A stretch of DNA of 64,000 nucleotides from Trichodelitschia bisporula (Eukaryota; Ascomycota; Dothideomycetes; Phaeotrichales; Phaeotrichaceae), in NCBI GenBank assembly GCA_010356995.1, contig ML996697.1, positions 729,793 to 793,792 on the forward strand, written 5' to 3'. Position 1 is the stretch's first letter. The number at the start of each line of letters is the position of its first letter. The notes under the pieces were generated by a model that was not told the origin of the DNA, did no database searches, and saw nothing but the letters and a program-made list of their open reading frames with translations. The position numbers and the translations under genes are program-made. Below, in pieces: positions 39,971-51,659 of this stretch.

Positions 39971-41443
39971 ATGGCCGACGCGGGAGCAAAAGTCGACTTC
40001 GATGTCGTTATCATTGGAGCAGGAATTTCTGGTATCAATCAGGCGTACTGGATGCAAAAGAAGATGCCAGAGCTCAGCTACACCGTCTTGGAAGCTCGCG
40101 ACAACATGGGCGGAACGTGGGACCTTTTTAAGTACCCCGGAATCCGATCGGACTCTGACCTCTACACCTACGGCTTTTCTTGGGCTCCCTGGAACGTGAG
40201 GGGAGCGATTGCCGAAGGTAGTGCTATCACAAAGTACCTGAAAGAGAGCTCCGAAGCGTACGGCATCTCATCCAAGATCCGTTACCGCCACCGCGTCAAA
40301 TCGACGGATTGGTCGTCTGCATCGCAAACATGGGAGGTCAGCGTTGATGCCGACGGCAAGCCGGAGAAAATCGTCTGCCACTTCATCGTATGGTGCACTG
40401 GCTACTACGACTATGAGAAGCCCCTCGACGTGTTCATTCCCGGCATCGAGTCCTTCAAGGGTCCCGTCATCCACCCCCAGTTCTGGCCCGAGGACCTCGA
40501 CTATGAGAACAAGCAAGTCGTTATCATTGGTTCCGGAGCCACGGCCGTTACTCTCCTGCCTAACGTCGCCAAAAAGGCCGCCCATGTCACCATGTTGCAG
40601 CGCTCACCCAGCTACGTGATGAGCCAACCATCTGAGGACGGGATTGAATGGTTCATCCGCACAGTATTTCCGTCATTCATCACATCCAGGCTTATCCGCA
40701 TGAAGTGGCTCTTTATTCCCTGGCTCATCGTCAGCATTGCAAGAATATCTCCAAACACTATCCGCAACCTGATAACTAAGGAGGCCATTGCCCAGCTTCC
40801 ACCCACCATGAAAATTGACCCACACTTCAATCCCAAATACAATCCGTTCGAGCAGCGCGTCTGCTTTTGTCCCGATGGCGACTTCTACAAGGCGCTACGC
40901 GAAGGGAAAGCCAGCGTGGCCACCGGCATCATCGACACGGTCACCCCGAACAGCATCAAGCTCAAGTCCGGCCAGGAGCTGACGCCAGATATTATCGTCA
41001 CGGCAACGGGACTTCGGCTGCAATTAGGAGGCGGCGTACCAATTACCGTCGACAACGAGCCCTACCTCACTGCAGGGAAGTTCTTCTGGAAGTTCGCCCT
41101 CTGCCAGGACCTCCCTAACGCGGCCTTTGTCATCGGCTACGTTGACGCGGCGTGGACGCTCGCCGCCGACACAACGGCGTACATGCTCTGCCGGCTGTGG
41201 AAGCAGATGCGGCGCGAGGACGCGGGCGTAGTGGTCCCTCGTGCGGAGCCGGGGCTCGAGAAGAAAGAGCTGCCGTTTCTCAACCTCACGAGCACGTATG
41301 TCACGAAGGCGAAGGATGTGTTGCCCCGTGCGGCAGATGCGAAGAATTGGCAGCCAAGGACGTATTATCTGCTCGATATGTGGCGAGCGAGGTTTGGCGA
41401 CTTGAAGACGGGGGCGCAGTACATAAAGGGGAGTGTTTGGTAG
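39971..41443 (+). CDS. Flavin monooxygenase, Baeyer-Villiger type
   Basis: Single exon of 490 residues from MADAGAKVDFDVVIIGAGIS. FAD-binding GxGxxG is at ~15-20 (IGAGISG). The Baeyer-Villiger fingerprint FxGxxxHxxxW is met by FKGPVIHPQFW (~161-171). The NADPH-binding GxGxxA motif is IIGSGATAV (~185-193). Conserved YPGIRSDSDLYTYGFSWAPW and the D-rich DIIVTATG late FAD contact are present. The order matches class B flavoprotein monooxygenases such as EthA-type BVMOs (~490 aa), which convert ketones to esters/lactones or oxidise sulfur. The natural substrate is unknown; roles in secondary metabolism or xenobiotic breakdown are typical. No transit signal is seen, and the start codon context is ATCATGG. 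Confidence 0.9.
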   Translation: MADAGAKVDFDVVIIGAGISGINQAYWMQKKMPELSYTVLEARDNMGGTWDLFKYPGIRSDSDLYTYGFSWAPWNVRGAIAEGSAITKYLKESSEAYGISSKIRYRHRVKSTDWSSASQTWEVSVDADGKPEKIVCHFIVWCTGYYDYEKPLDVFIPGIESFKGPVIHPQFWPEDLDYENKQVVIIGSGATAVTLLPNVAKKAAHVTMLQRSPSYVMSQPSEDGIEWFIRTVFPSFITSRLIRMKWLFIPWLIVSIARISPNTIRNLITKEAIAQLPPTMKIDPHFNPKYNPFEQRVCFCPDGDFYKALREGKASVATGIIDTVTPNSIKLKSGQELTPDIIVTATGLRLQLGGGVPITVDNEPYLTAGKFFWKFALCQDLPNAAFVIGYVDAAWTLAADTTAYMLCRLWKQMRREDAGVVVPRAEPGLEKKELPFLNLTSTYVTKAKDVLPRAADAKNWQPRTYYLLDMWRARFGDLKTGAQYIKGSVW

Positions 41444-42206
41444 GCTGGGGATTTGAGACGGCGCGTGGTCGGATATTCATAGATTGGAATCCTATTGGGT
41501 AGCTCTTGGCTGATGTGTGTTTCTTGATGGTGCTGATGCTTTGGCGTATGTATACCCCGATGCCACTTGAGAATGGAGGTGGGAACGATTGCTGTTACAG
41601 CTAACGGTGAGTCTATCCAGCCTTATCTTTGGGTTGAATCAGACCGCTAACGTACGGTGCAGCACAGATCACCAGACACCCTCACGGAAGCCAGCAATGC
41701 CCTGAGCTGAGTTGATCTCAGGGAAGGAACATTCATACCATTGGAAGGGGAATCCGTACTCTTGGAAGGAGCATCCTCAACCGGGGAAGTAGCTGGGGGG
41801 AGGAATATGAAGGAACCCCACAAGACAACGAGTATATCTTGACATGAGCGGCTCTGGCACTCTCCTCTCTCTTCTCTTCCCTTTCCTGCACTCATGATTT
41901 CACTTCGCACTTTGTTGCCTCTGTACCCGTACGTGTCTGAGCCATTGTCCCATTATGAGCATTGGGGGACATACACTACGTGAGCGTTCAAGCAGAGCAC
42001 GGCGCAGTAACCGGGTGGGTCGGGAATACGACCATATCAGCAGCAGAAGCTTACTCTCTACAGGATATGTACACTTTCCGTAGCTTTTTACTTAGCCGCG
42101 AAGGCATAGCCGACCATACCCATAGCCTCCGCCCCCATGGAATGATCCTGCGCTCCCGGACGCCTATTCAACATTAGCCCAGCTCCGTCGACACGCGCAG
42201 TCAAAC
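41444..42206. other. Intergenic, convergent spacer
   Basis: A 3'-to-3' spacer between the BVMO and SURNod19-like genes. A short direct repeat of a TTGGAAGGGGAATC/CTTGGAAGGAGCATC type lies at ~41738-41775. Otherwise nothing was recognised. Confidence 0.5.
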
Positions 42207-43519
42207 TTACAGCGGATGTGCAACGAGGTCGTAGTTGCTCTCGAGTTGAACCTTATCCCCCACCTTGATCTCAATTGGCTTATAACAGAACTCATAGTCC
42301 TGGATCGTCGCCCACTCCTTACCGCCCACAACCGTCGTGCTACCCTTCCCGCCATACACGGCCTTGGAGTCGCACACCTCCTGTCCGTTCTTCAACACCC
42401 GCACGTTGATGCCCCCGTCGTGCAGATGCGCGTGGATGTTGTAAATCCACCCATCCATTTTCACGATATATGGCGGGCTGGTCATCGTCGACTTCGCATT
42501 GGCCGGAGGCACTGGACGCAGCATCAGCACTCTCTTCCCCCCCAAGACCAAGGGTGGACTCACTATACCCAACCCCCGCACACCCCGTTGCGCTCATCGC
42601 CCCACTACTGGCATCCTTATAGCCCTCCGGCTTCCCAGGCACATACTCCACATCCGCCGTGATGTACACCACTTGGCTCTCGTTCTTGTAGTTGACCAGC
42701 TCCGTCGTATGCATCACCGTCACATTCGGCGGGATATACAGCCCCGCCTTCAACAAGCTCTGGTCCCGACTCGCATACGTCATCGCCACGCCGTCATCCC
42801 CGGAGCCGAAAATCTGTCCAAACCCGCCACTCTTGGGCGGCTTCGCCTGCTCGACGCTGCGGGCCCCATGGCTATGCCCCCCAGCCATAGCCGCCGGCGC
42901 CGCGCCTCCCTTGGCCCCAAACATGCCCAGCATGCCCATAATCCCGTTATCCGCTGGCAGCGTAATCGGCACGCCATCCTTCGTAACCGTCGGCTTCGCC
43001 CCCGGGGTACACCCAAACGGATTCAGCGCCTGGATCCCCATCCCTCCCACAAACACATGGTGATTATACACCCCAGACGCAATATCTGCCCTGCTCCCAT
43101 TCGCATACGTGACATACGTGCTCCCGCTCAGGAAGTAACAGTCGCTGCACAGGCCTGCCAATTGGCCTGAGATCGGCGTACCGCCCGGGTCGAGGCTGAA
43201 GCCCGTGTGCTTAGCGTTGGCGGCGGGGAGGGTATACGGGCCCCAGCGGATTATTTCGCGCTTTGCGGTGGGAATGAGGAGGGGCGGCAATGCGGATACG
43301 GTGGCTGGTTTGGCGGCGCTGCCTTTGCCGAAGCCGAAGAGACCGGCGAGGGCGCCGAGTCCGCCGGACAGGCCGGCGATTTGGCGCGGTTCTGTGGGGA
43401 GTTAGTTTTGGGGTTTGGGCGGGATATGGGGCGGGCGGCGACGGACCGATGTGGGCCATGGGCACGGCGGCGGCGCTGGCGGCGCTGGCGAGCGCGAGGA
43501 AAGAGAGGACAGACGGCAT
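42207..43519 (-). CDS. Secreted SURNod19-like protein
   Basis: Three exons (43519-43447, 43391-42564, 42511-42207) with introns of 55 and 52 nt join to 401 residues. A signal peptide MPSVLSFLALASAASAAAVP opens the protein. Conserved blocks are REIIRWGPYTLPAA, SDCYFLSGSTYVTYANGSR, SGVYNHHVFVGG, IPPNVTVMHTTELVNY and GWIYNIHAHLHDGGINVRVL. The blocks resemble the 'stress up-regulated Nod 19' family (PF07712), whose biochemical role is unknown; His-rich IHAHLHDGG and NHH could bind metal. The middle segment (~150-220) is Gly/Ala/Met-rich. The second intron was placed by frame restoration with a strong GTGAGT donor. A GTAAGT directly at the stop codon might mark an alternative 3' exon. Confidence 0.75.
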
Positions 43520-44218
43520 GGTGGCGATGGCGGTAGGGACAGCGAGCGCGACGACGCAACACGCACGACTACGCGGAAGACATGTTTATAGAAGGTGCGT
43601 CGTCTTACACGCGCCAATATTTCACTTTGAACTGACCCCGTGCATCAGACAAATGAATCGAACATGGACGAGCCGTTGAGACCGGTAAATTGTGATATAT
43701 CGCCCTGCGCACCATCTGGGCATCGCACTTTTGAAAGATTAGCGATGGCGGCGGGTGCGATCCGTGGCGGCGGGTGCGATCCGTGGCGCGGGTTCCGGGG
43801 AAAGGGCCCTATATGAGGGTTGATATTAGGCGGAGAGGGCTGTCCGGGTGGGCTTATTGGTTAGTAGGTTCCCTGGCTCGACGTGCACCGTGGGTTCGAG
43901 AGCCGCGCGCCGTGGGAAGGCCTTTGCCCTGCGATGGGTATTTGGAAGGTTGTTGGGCGAGGAGAGGGAGCTGAACTTTGACGGTGGTGAAGATTGCATC
44001 GGCTGAGGTGGGGTTCTAGAGCGAACTGTTGAGAGGACTCTTTTCTTGTGTGATAAAATGTTTGCGTGATGGCTTTCAGTTTCATGCCATTGACGCGCTC
44101 GATGGGCAAGTGAAAAGAACGGCGGGACCGTGCGATGCTATCTACTTCATCCGCGGAGGTTATCACGTCCTCTGCCTTGCCCCAGTGCCACCTACCGCAC
44201 CACCACACCACCCCGCAT
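43520..44218. other. Intergenic upstream of the SURNod19-like gene
   Basis: Promoter of the secreted-protein gene and 3' flank of the P450 gene. A tandem duplication GGCGGCGGGTGCGATCCGTG occurs twice at ~43747-43785. No gene is seen. Confidence 0.5.
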
Positions 44219-46038
44219 CTACCTCACCACACGCTTCGCCTTGACAAGCAGCGGCGGCTTCTGCCACGTCGAGTACGCGCGCATATTCCGCATATTACCT
44301 TCAGGCTCCCACTCTTTCGCCTCGTCTGCGTTCTCCAAATCGAAGTTCCAGACTACGCGCGCGACTACGAGGCGCATTTCTAGGTATGCTAGGCTGCGGG
44401 GGATTAGTCAGAAGGATCATGTGTAGATAGAGAAAGGTGTAGAGATAGGGGAGTGCGTATACGCAGGGGAACATGTATGAATAGGGGAAAGGGTATGAGT
44501 GGGAAAAGCTTACTCCTTGCCGATGCACCCGCGCGGACCCAGGGAAAAGGGTCGTGAAGCCAGTTTCTGGTCGTTGGCGAAGCGCTTGTCGTCCGGCAGC
44601 CAGCGCTCGGGGATGAAGACGTCGGGTTGGAGGAAGTTATCTGGGGAGTGGGCGGCGCACCAGGAGGAGGTGGATACGGCGGTCTAGTATCACGTCAGTG
44701 ATACTCATGGACAATGGGCCTACTCACCCCGCCCGGAATATGATGCCCATCAACCACATCCCCTTCCGACTGTATACTGCGCAGGAACCCAATCGGCGCC
44801 GGCGGAAACATGCGCAGATTCTCCTCCAGACAGGCCGAAAGATAGGGCAGCTCGGACACGGTCGCGAGGCATATCTCGTTTTCTGCCTCAAAGGCGCCGC
44901 GTATTTCGTCCTTTAGTTTTAGGTAGACCTTCGGATAGCGCAGGAGGAAGTTCGTTAGGCTGGCGAGGGAGGAGGCAGTTGTTTCGCTGCCTGCGACGAT
45001 GAAAAGCGCGGCGTTGACGATGACTTCGTCTTGCGATAGGTCGTAGTGTTCGGATTGCTTGAGGATGTAGTGTGTGAAGTCTTTGCGGTCGGTTTTGGTG
45101 TTGATGCGGCTGGGTGGGGTTAGCGGGTGGATACTAGATGGAGAGGGGGACGCACCGCATGACTTTCTCACGGCTGTATGCCAGATGCTCCGCACGCTGC
45201 TGGCGCAACTTCGGGCTGATGAAGCGCTTCATAAGCCACTGCTGCGTGGTACTGCCCGCCGTCGCAAACCGCCTGCTCGCCTGCTCGATCGCGCCTGCCT
45301 TCACGGCGTTGAAGATGAGCTCAATCCACCAGTGATTCTCGCCGACTTCCAGACAGCCGAAGTGTTCTCCGAACGCCAAATCCCCGATAACATCGAAGGT
45401 GACGAAGTTGTACCACTTAACGCAGTCGAACACCTCGCCCGTATCCGCAAACCGCCCAAAATGCCCAATCATCTTGTCCACGAAGCCTGCGACGATGCTT
45501 TCTTGCTCCCACAGAGCCTTCTTGCTGAAACCGTGGCTCAGAGCCTTGCGTTGCCGCGCGTGCGTCTCCCGGTCGGCCATGCTGATGGTCGACACGCCCG
45601 GCATCGGATCCACAGCCCCGACGTGAATCGGGTCCTTGGCCAGATCCGGCCGCCCCGGCTTGTGCCCGTAGATATCGGTCCAAGAGCGCACAGAGTTGAA
45701 GGCAAGCTCATTGGGGGAGAGGCGCACAACGGGGCCATAGCGGTCGTGCAGGAGCTTGGTTTGCATTGGGAGGCGGCCTTGGAGTGTCCATATAACGCCA
45801 GGAAGCTGCAACTCCGATTAGACAGACATCGTGGAGTGCGGGACATGCTTACATCTGAAATGGCGTTGGTCCATGGCCCGGGAAACTTGGAGAGGGGGTG
45901 GAAGTAGAGGCGGTATATTGAAAGGCCAATGATGTATAATGTGATACCCCCGAACAGCACGCCTCCGGTGACGATGAGACGATCGAACAGGCTGCGCTCC
46001 ACGGCTCCGAGAGCTTCGAAGCCAGCCGTTGGAGACAT
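44219..46038 (-). CDS. Cytochrome P450 monooxygenase
   Basis: Five exons (46038-45853, 45805-45156, 45109-44728, 44683-44514, 44393-44219) join to 520 residues; introns are 44-47 nt except the last (120 nt). An N-terminal membrane anchor (FGGITLYIIGLSIYRLYFHP) leads to the Pro-rich hinge FPGPW. The helix I motif AGSETT (~316), the K-helix ExxR (EENLR, ~375), PERW, and the heme loop FSLGPRGCIGK (FxxGxRxCxG, Cys ~460) are all intact. This looks like a fungal ER-anchored E-class P450 of the kind found in secondary or xenobiotic metabolism (CYP65-like style). The substrate is unknown. It neighbours a secreted protein and, 2.8 kb beyond the P450 stop, a BVMO, but no scaffold-forming synthase. Confidence 0.92.
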
Positions 46039-47060
46039 GGTTAGGATACCTGCAGCTGATGTCGGGAGTATAATCTTTGTGCAGCAAGATGCTGTGCGGT
46101 CGACGGGTTCGGCGCTGTGAGCCAAACTGAGCAGCTCAACTTTGAGATTCACCTGGGTTCATATCATAGGACGGAAGCCCGTCAGGCTGTTCTTCTCCGC
46201 CAGTCTAATGGCTTTACGGTACCTGCGACAGGGACGAGCCCTGCCATCTCGAGTGCGCCATGCAGCATGCCGTGTGAACCGAAAATGTGGGGACTCGAGA
46301 TGGCGCGATGCGGGGTCTGGGGTAGTAAATCTGGGGGTGGGCTATGGAGAGTGGGGTAGGACATTGACTGATCTAAAACGCCGGAGCTAAAGGATTGTAA
46401 ATGGCAGTTGGCTATTGGTGAGCTTAATCTTCCAAGGCTGATGGCTGGACCTTCGCGAGTTTAAGCTTCGTGAACTAACGCAATGACTCTAACGCAGGCT
46501 TTGAGCGGGGGAAGGGGAAATGGGCCGTGAGTACGCCAGCCTGGATGAACAGGTGACCTTTTCCGTACGAGATATGAACACTGTTGAGAACATGTTAGCC
46601 GAATGGAAGTGATTGGGAGAAGAGACAGCCTGATAGATTCTTGGTAGATGTCGATGTGAGGAATGCTTGCCGTAAACCGGCAGTTGAGGAGCTTCGAGAC
46701 AAGGTAACACCCAGATTCTAATCGGCCCGCGGAGGTAAGATGCCGCCCATGTGCCTTGGAACTAGATCCTTAGCATTGACAAGATGCATTAGTCCTCAAG
46801 TGCGCATGAGGATGAATGCTCGAAGTCAAGTCCCGGACGCACCTTTTCCCATGCCTGTCCAGCCTTGCGACCAATCGGTATTCACTTCCGTCTGGACTCT
46901 TCCCAGCGCCGGAAATCCAACCCCGATCACGAATCTACCGTATACTTGAGTGAAAGAGTAACAGAGGGCGTTTTGTTTGAGGAGAAGAAGAAGAGAATAG
47001 GGAGGAGACATGAATCAAGCCACAATCCTCATCCCATATATTCATAAAGTATCATAGCAC
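46039..47060. other. Intergenic upstream of P450
   Basis: P450 promoter side and 3' region of AFI1. No conserved frame or RNA gene is seen. Confidence 0.5.
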
Positions 47061-49601
47061 CTACGCCCCCCCCTCCGCATCCCTCTTAATCCGAAAAAAA
47101 GCCAACTTCGCAAACCTTCCCAAACTCGCCCAAAAATGCCTCCCAGCCTCATGCACCATAATCCTTTCCAGCAACCTTACAACCGCCATCCTCACCACCG
47201 TATCCTTATGAAAAAGGCCTAAGCTGAGGTAAAACAATCCGCCGCTACTCTCCGGCAGCGCAACCAGCAACTGGTTGATAACATCATACCGCGCCTTCTC
47301 CCTTCTCGCAACCCGAATCTCATGCGTCCGCACCTCCAGCCCACTCGCCCCCGGCCCCGGCCCCGGCTCATCCGCCCCATCCTCCCACTCGGCGCTATCG
47401 GGGTCCAGACCTGCGCGCTCCACCGCCCGTGACATAGCAAGGTATACATCCGCGGCCGCAGCGTCGCCGACGCGCAGTGTTTTCAGCCGCTCGATATGAT
47501 ACCCCAGATCAATCCCCCTTAGCGCATCGCCGCGCTCCCACGCGCGAGCCAGATCGCCAATCAGCGAGAAGTAACTGCGGCTCTGGCGCCAGCCCTCGAT
47601 GCGGCCGACCTGGGCCTGAATATCGCGCATGCGGGACGCTTCGTCGGGCCACACGAGACCGTGGCCCACGACGCCGTAGCCGTAGGCGTCGGCGTCGGTT
47701 TCCGAGGCCCCGATGTGGAGGGCTGAGGCGCCGTAGACGATTTCCTCGAAGGTGGCGGCGATGAGGGTGAAGCGGTGGACCCAGGCGCGGATTTTGGTGC
47801 GGATGACGGCTTCGCCGTGGCGGTTGGTTATGCTGCTTACTATGGATTCCATGAAGGCGTTGTCGCCTGTTGGGTCGTTTTGGTTGGCCGAGCTGGTGTG
47901 CCCGCCGTTGAGACTACTGTCCTTTGAGGCAGCGGACGCACCTGGTCCACCTTGCTGGAAGAACGTCATTCCATCCGTGATGGGGGCTTGTTCGATCTTG
48001 GGAGAGATCTTCATTCTCCCTGTAGGCAGATCACAGAGCAAGTCCCACCATTCCGGTTTGTGTGAGAATGCAGGATTTGTGACGCCAGCGATGAAGCCGG
48101 GGACTTTGAGAAGGTCATCGATCTTGGTAAGATCGGTATAGGGGAAGGCGTGTCGAGTAAAGCCCTTGAGAATCCCCCCTGAGGCTAAAGCGCATGCTGC
48201 GAGGACAGCTTCGGCCACGGAGCCCGAGGGCTGGTTGTGGCCTAAGAAGATAACGCGCTTTTGCGTGAGCAAGGCGTTGATGAGAACGATGATCGGATGC
48301 GTCATCGGCCCAGAAGTCGTCAAATGCGGGTGCAGAGTAAATGCCTGTGGCGAGGTGCTATGCGGTGTGCTGAATGTGCTTATGAGCTTGATGAGAGAAA
48401 AGTCCCCAACAGTTTCCGGTGTTACGGCAACGGGAACTTTGATAGGGACGGGAATGCCGTTATACATGACGCGCGACTCGAATTCATGTGTGTCTCGAGG
48501 AACCTGATATTTCGTGGTGGCGCTTGTCGACGACTGCGAGCCTTGAGAGAGGCGCTGGGCATCTTCTGCCATGCGCTGCTGAATCATTAAGCTAAATTTT
48601 TCAACGAACATGTCCTTCGTGTCGCTTGCTTGGAGGATATGGCGTTCCAAGGGGGTGAGACGGGGCATCAGGGAGAGATCCATCGAATTGACAGCATTAT
48701 AAAGTGATGCGAGCTTTTCGACCATCGGTGCGCGGAAGTACTCCTCCAAAGCAAGTAGCAGAAGGGGCTATCGATATTAATGGTGCACTCTGCAGACCGG
48801 AGCACTCACTTTGTATATGTGAAGAAACGAATGGCGCGTACATATAGCCATTGCCTTGACAATAGCACCTCTATGTTTGTTAACGGTTGCGGCAAGGCAG
48901 CTTGGACAAACATACCGTTTGACACTTTGGTCCTGCTTGGTGTTGACCAGGTTCAGGACATATATCAGCGGAGGCCCCTCCGCGTCGTCGTCGCTCTCTT
49001 CCGACTCATCGTCACCATCATCATCGACCACATCATCTTGTATCTGACCCGTCGCTCCACTCTCTTCTAACTCTTTCCGCCTCCGCCGCCGGCGGCGGCG
49101 CTGGTTTCGTTCCTCCCTCGCTTCATCCTCAGCTGTCGTATCCTTGTGCAGAAAGAAAATCGTCCAGTCCTGGTTCCGCATATGCGCCTGGTCCGGCAGC
49201 ATCAGCTCCGCGAGCATGTTCTCATCCCCAGATATAGGCCCCGGATACTGGTGCTCCATGACCGACCCGCGGTCAATGTCGAATGACGCAACAAGAATGT
49301 ACTCGACATGGTTCTCGGGGGAGTCGGCCGGGTACTGCGAACGCAGCACGGGCCCTTGGTACTCGGTGACTGTTTGCTGCTCTGCGGCTGCCTGCTGCTT
49401 CTGAGAGTCAAGGGAGGAGTGCGCCGACTGCTGTTGCGAGGAGTATGCGGCCTCCTGGGGGAGGTTCTGGGGGAGATTTGTCGCCGACTGCGAGGCCGGA
49501 GCCTGTCGGTTGTAGGGTATCGAATTCGACCGCGAGCGGTTCGACGCAGTGGACGAAGACCGGGCCAGTTGGCCCGCGGGTCGATGGGCAAGGGATGCCA
49601 T
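47061..49601 (-). CDS. AFI1: Afi1-type Arf3-interacting polarity protein (DENN-like)
   Basis: Three exons (49601-48916, 48870-48810, 48767-47061) join to 817 residues. The 45-nt first intron is a multiple of three with no in-frame stop, so its retention would add 15 residues. A disordered N-terminus (~1-85) precedes the Afi1 docking domain ([43 protein letters not shown]). The SPA (stabilisation of polarity axis) region follows, with [21 protein letters not shown] and EEYFRAP; the downstream [17 protein letters not shown] block is uDENN/cDENN-like. An acidic-basic low-complexity insert (~165-215) lies between. Yeast Afi1 binds Arf3 and stabilises polarity; in filamentous fungi it is expected at hyphal tips. 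The neighbour on the other side is divergent. Confidence 0.92.
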
Positions 49602-50094
49602 TGACGCTCACCTCATCCTACACCATCGCGGGGTGAAAGGTAGGGGAGGGTATGCAGGGACAGCAGACGAACAGAAGCAATGCGGAAAGACGTGATGGGG
49701 CAAGATCTATGCCATGGGATACGAAGATGCAAGCGGTGAAAGGACAAGACGCAGATATACAACCGAACCGATCTAAAATTCAGAGGTGTGAAATCGCCCA
49801 GCACGCAGTTCAATCTCAAGCCCTTTCGACTTTTAGCTGATTTTGGCGAGTCAGTTCGTCGTCTGAAGGGGCGGGGCGAGAGCGTGTACCACAAGCCAAG
49901 ACCGGAGGATAGCAAGAGGTCTAGGCCATCCCGCCGCCAAGTCCTCCCCCAATTCGCTTCCCCGCGCTGCTTCACGGTCACGTGTGTGCAGCGCCCAAAG
50001 CGGAACACTGTTTACGCTTCGTCATTTTGTTCATCGCCATCAACAACGAAGCCTCAACTCTACGCTCTTCAATCCCCACTCTCGATAGCACATC
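49602..50094. promoter_or_regulatory. Bidirectional promoter region, AFI1 / EF-hand gene
   Basis: 493 bp separates the start codons of two divergent genes. A minor TCACGTG E-box-type word occurs at 49977-49983. No separate gene is seen. Confidence 0.5.
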
Positions 50095-51205
50095 ATGGTA
50101 TGGCTGCTCCCGAGTTGCTCTCCGTATCGACGGCTGCTAACTGTCTCAGTCGAATCAATCCAGTCCCCTCAAGCCAGCGCCGCTGTCCTTCAACAGCCCC
50201 CGAGCCTCCCCTTTCCGGCGTCCCGAGTCCCCGCTTGCGCGCTCCCCCTCCACGATCAGAGCATCCACCCCGCAGCCCGGCTCTCCCTTGAAGCAGTCGA
50301 CGCCTACACCGTCACCTACAAAGGGTACCCCAACCCAGTCTCCTACGAAGCTCTCCTCACCCGCACCCCTCCGACCCTTCAACCCCACCGCGAAAGCCGA
50401 CACTTCCTGGCTCACAACGCGCGGATCGTCCCTAGTGCCGAGTCCGCCAGGCAGTCCCACAAAGTCGCCATCTCCAACTCCCTTCCGTGCCAATGCCAAC
50501 AGCCAGCGTCCCGAGTATGCGTCCAGCCCTCGTCCTGAATACTCACCCAGCCCGCGCCTTGAGCCGCCTGCCTTCGGCACGCCGACCTCACGGCCTCTCC
50601 CTGTCCCCCATGCGCACTCGTCCCCTGCCATGACCAGCAGCCCGTCTACCATTCGCAACGCCTTCAATCCCAACGACCCGATGTCTAAAATTCCGCCGCA
50701 GCACCTTCATACGATGCGCGAGTCCTTCGCCGTGCTCGACCGTGCCAATACCGGTATGGTTACACCTGGGGACGTTGCGCAGCAGCTGAGCGAGTTGGGG
50801 TTGGACGCCTCGCCTGCAGCGCTGGCGGCCTACTTCTCAGGGTCGGGGCAGCAGTCCGTCAATCTGGCAACATATCTCAACCTGTTGGCGTCTGATCTTG
50901 CGCAGCTCAGCCGCCAAGACGAACTCCTAGCCGCATTTTCTGCATTCGATGATGACGACAGTGGACAAGTGGACGTGGCGGAGCTGAGGGATGCGTTGTT
51001 GCACGCGATTCCCGAGCACGGTTCTGGAGACCGGGCGCTGAGCGAGCGCGAGATTGACAAGGTTATGAATGGCTACGTTGGTAGGCGAGCCTTCAAGAAG
51101 GGCCAGAGCGGCGCGGGGCTCGGAGGGAAGAAGGAGGTGTTCCGGTACGGAGACTTTGTGGCCGGTATATGGGGCGGAAACGGCGAGCCTCAGCAGCCAG
51201 CTTGA
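50095..51205 (+). CDS. EF-hand protein with disordered N-terminus
   Basis: Two coding exons: 50095-50097 (ATG only) and 50150-51205, split by a 52-nt intron with branch site CTAAC and acceptor CAG. The protein is 352 residues, MSNQSSPLKPAPLSFNSPRA onward. Residues 1-165 are disordered, with many SP/TP and PTPSPTK-like repeats. The calmodulin-like half has a degenerate EF-hand (MRESFAVLDRANTGMV, ~190) and a canonical loop FDDDDSGQVDVAEL (~263-276; D-x-D-x-S-G-x-V-D-x-x-E). It then ends in a C-terminal lobe with a weak third hand. This fits a fungal myosin-light-chain or calmodulin-like Ca2+ sensor, but the partner is unknown. Without the intron, the ATG frame stops matching the family. Confidence 0.82.
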
Positions 51206-51659
51206 TTTTGAGTTGCTTGTGATGGAAAGTGGGGGTTTGGCGTCCGGTGTGGGTCTTAGCAACTAATGACTAGTGTCAGCATAATGTATGACGAGTGTTT
51301 GAGGATCGAAAGCTTGTAGGACAAGCTCCTGATAGGATTCATTGCAGGAATGCGTGTTACGGAGTACAACCATAGCCGTCGGTGTTGACGGGATTCGCCA
51401 CCACCATCCTTCTCATGAGCCATACATAGACCTCGCCTCAGGGCCAGATTCCCGAAATCAGACTGATGGAACTTATTATTTGCTCCGATGGGGCCGCAAC
51501 CCGGGCCGTTGCGACGCTGCGTCGTGGCATATCCATGTAAGACTCGAGCAAACAGCGGGATGGTGACGTTATTTTGCCGGGCGGAGCTCGTAGCCGCGAC
51601 GGCGGGCCACGCCGATAACAGCACCTCATCCTCACCTTTCACGAACCTTAGAGCTCGAA
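51206..51659. other. Intergenic between EF-hand and LisH genes
   Basis: Nothing recognised. An antisense frame (51256-51642) has no family likeness. Confidence 0.45.
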
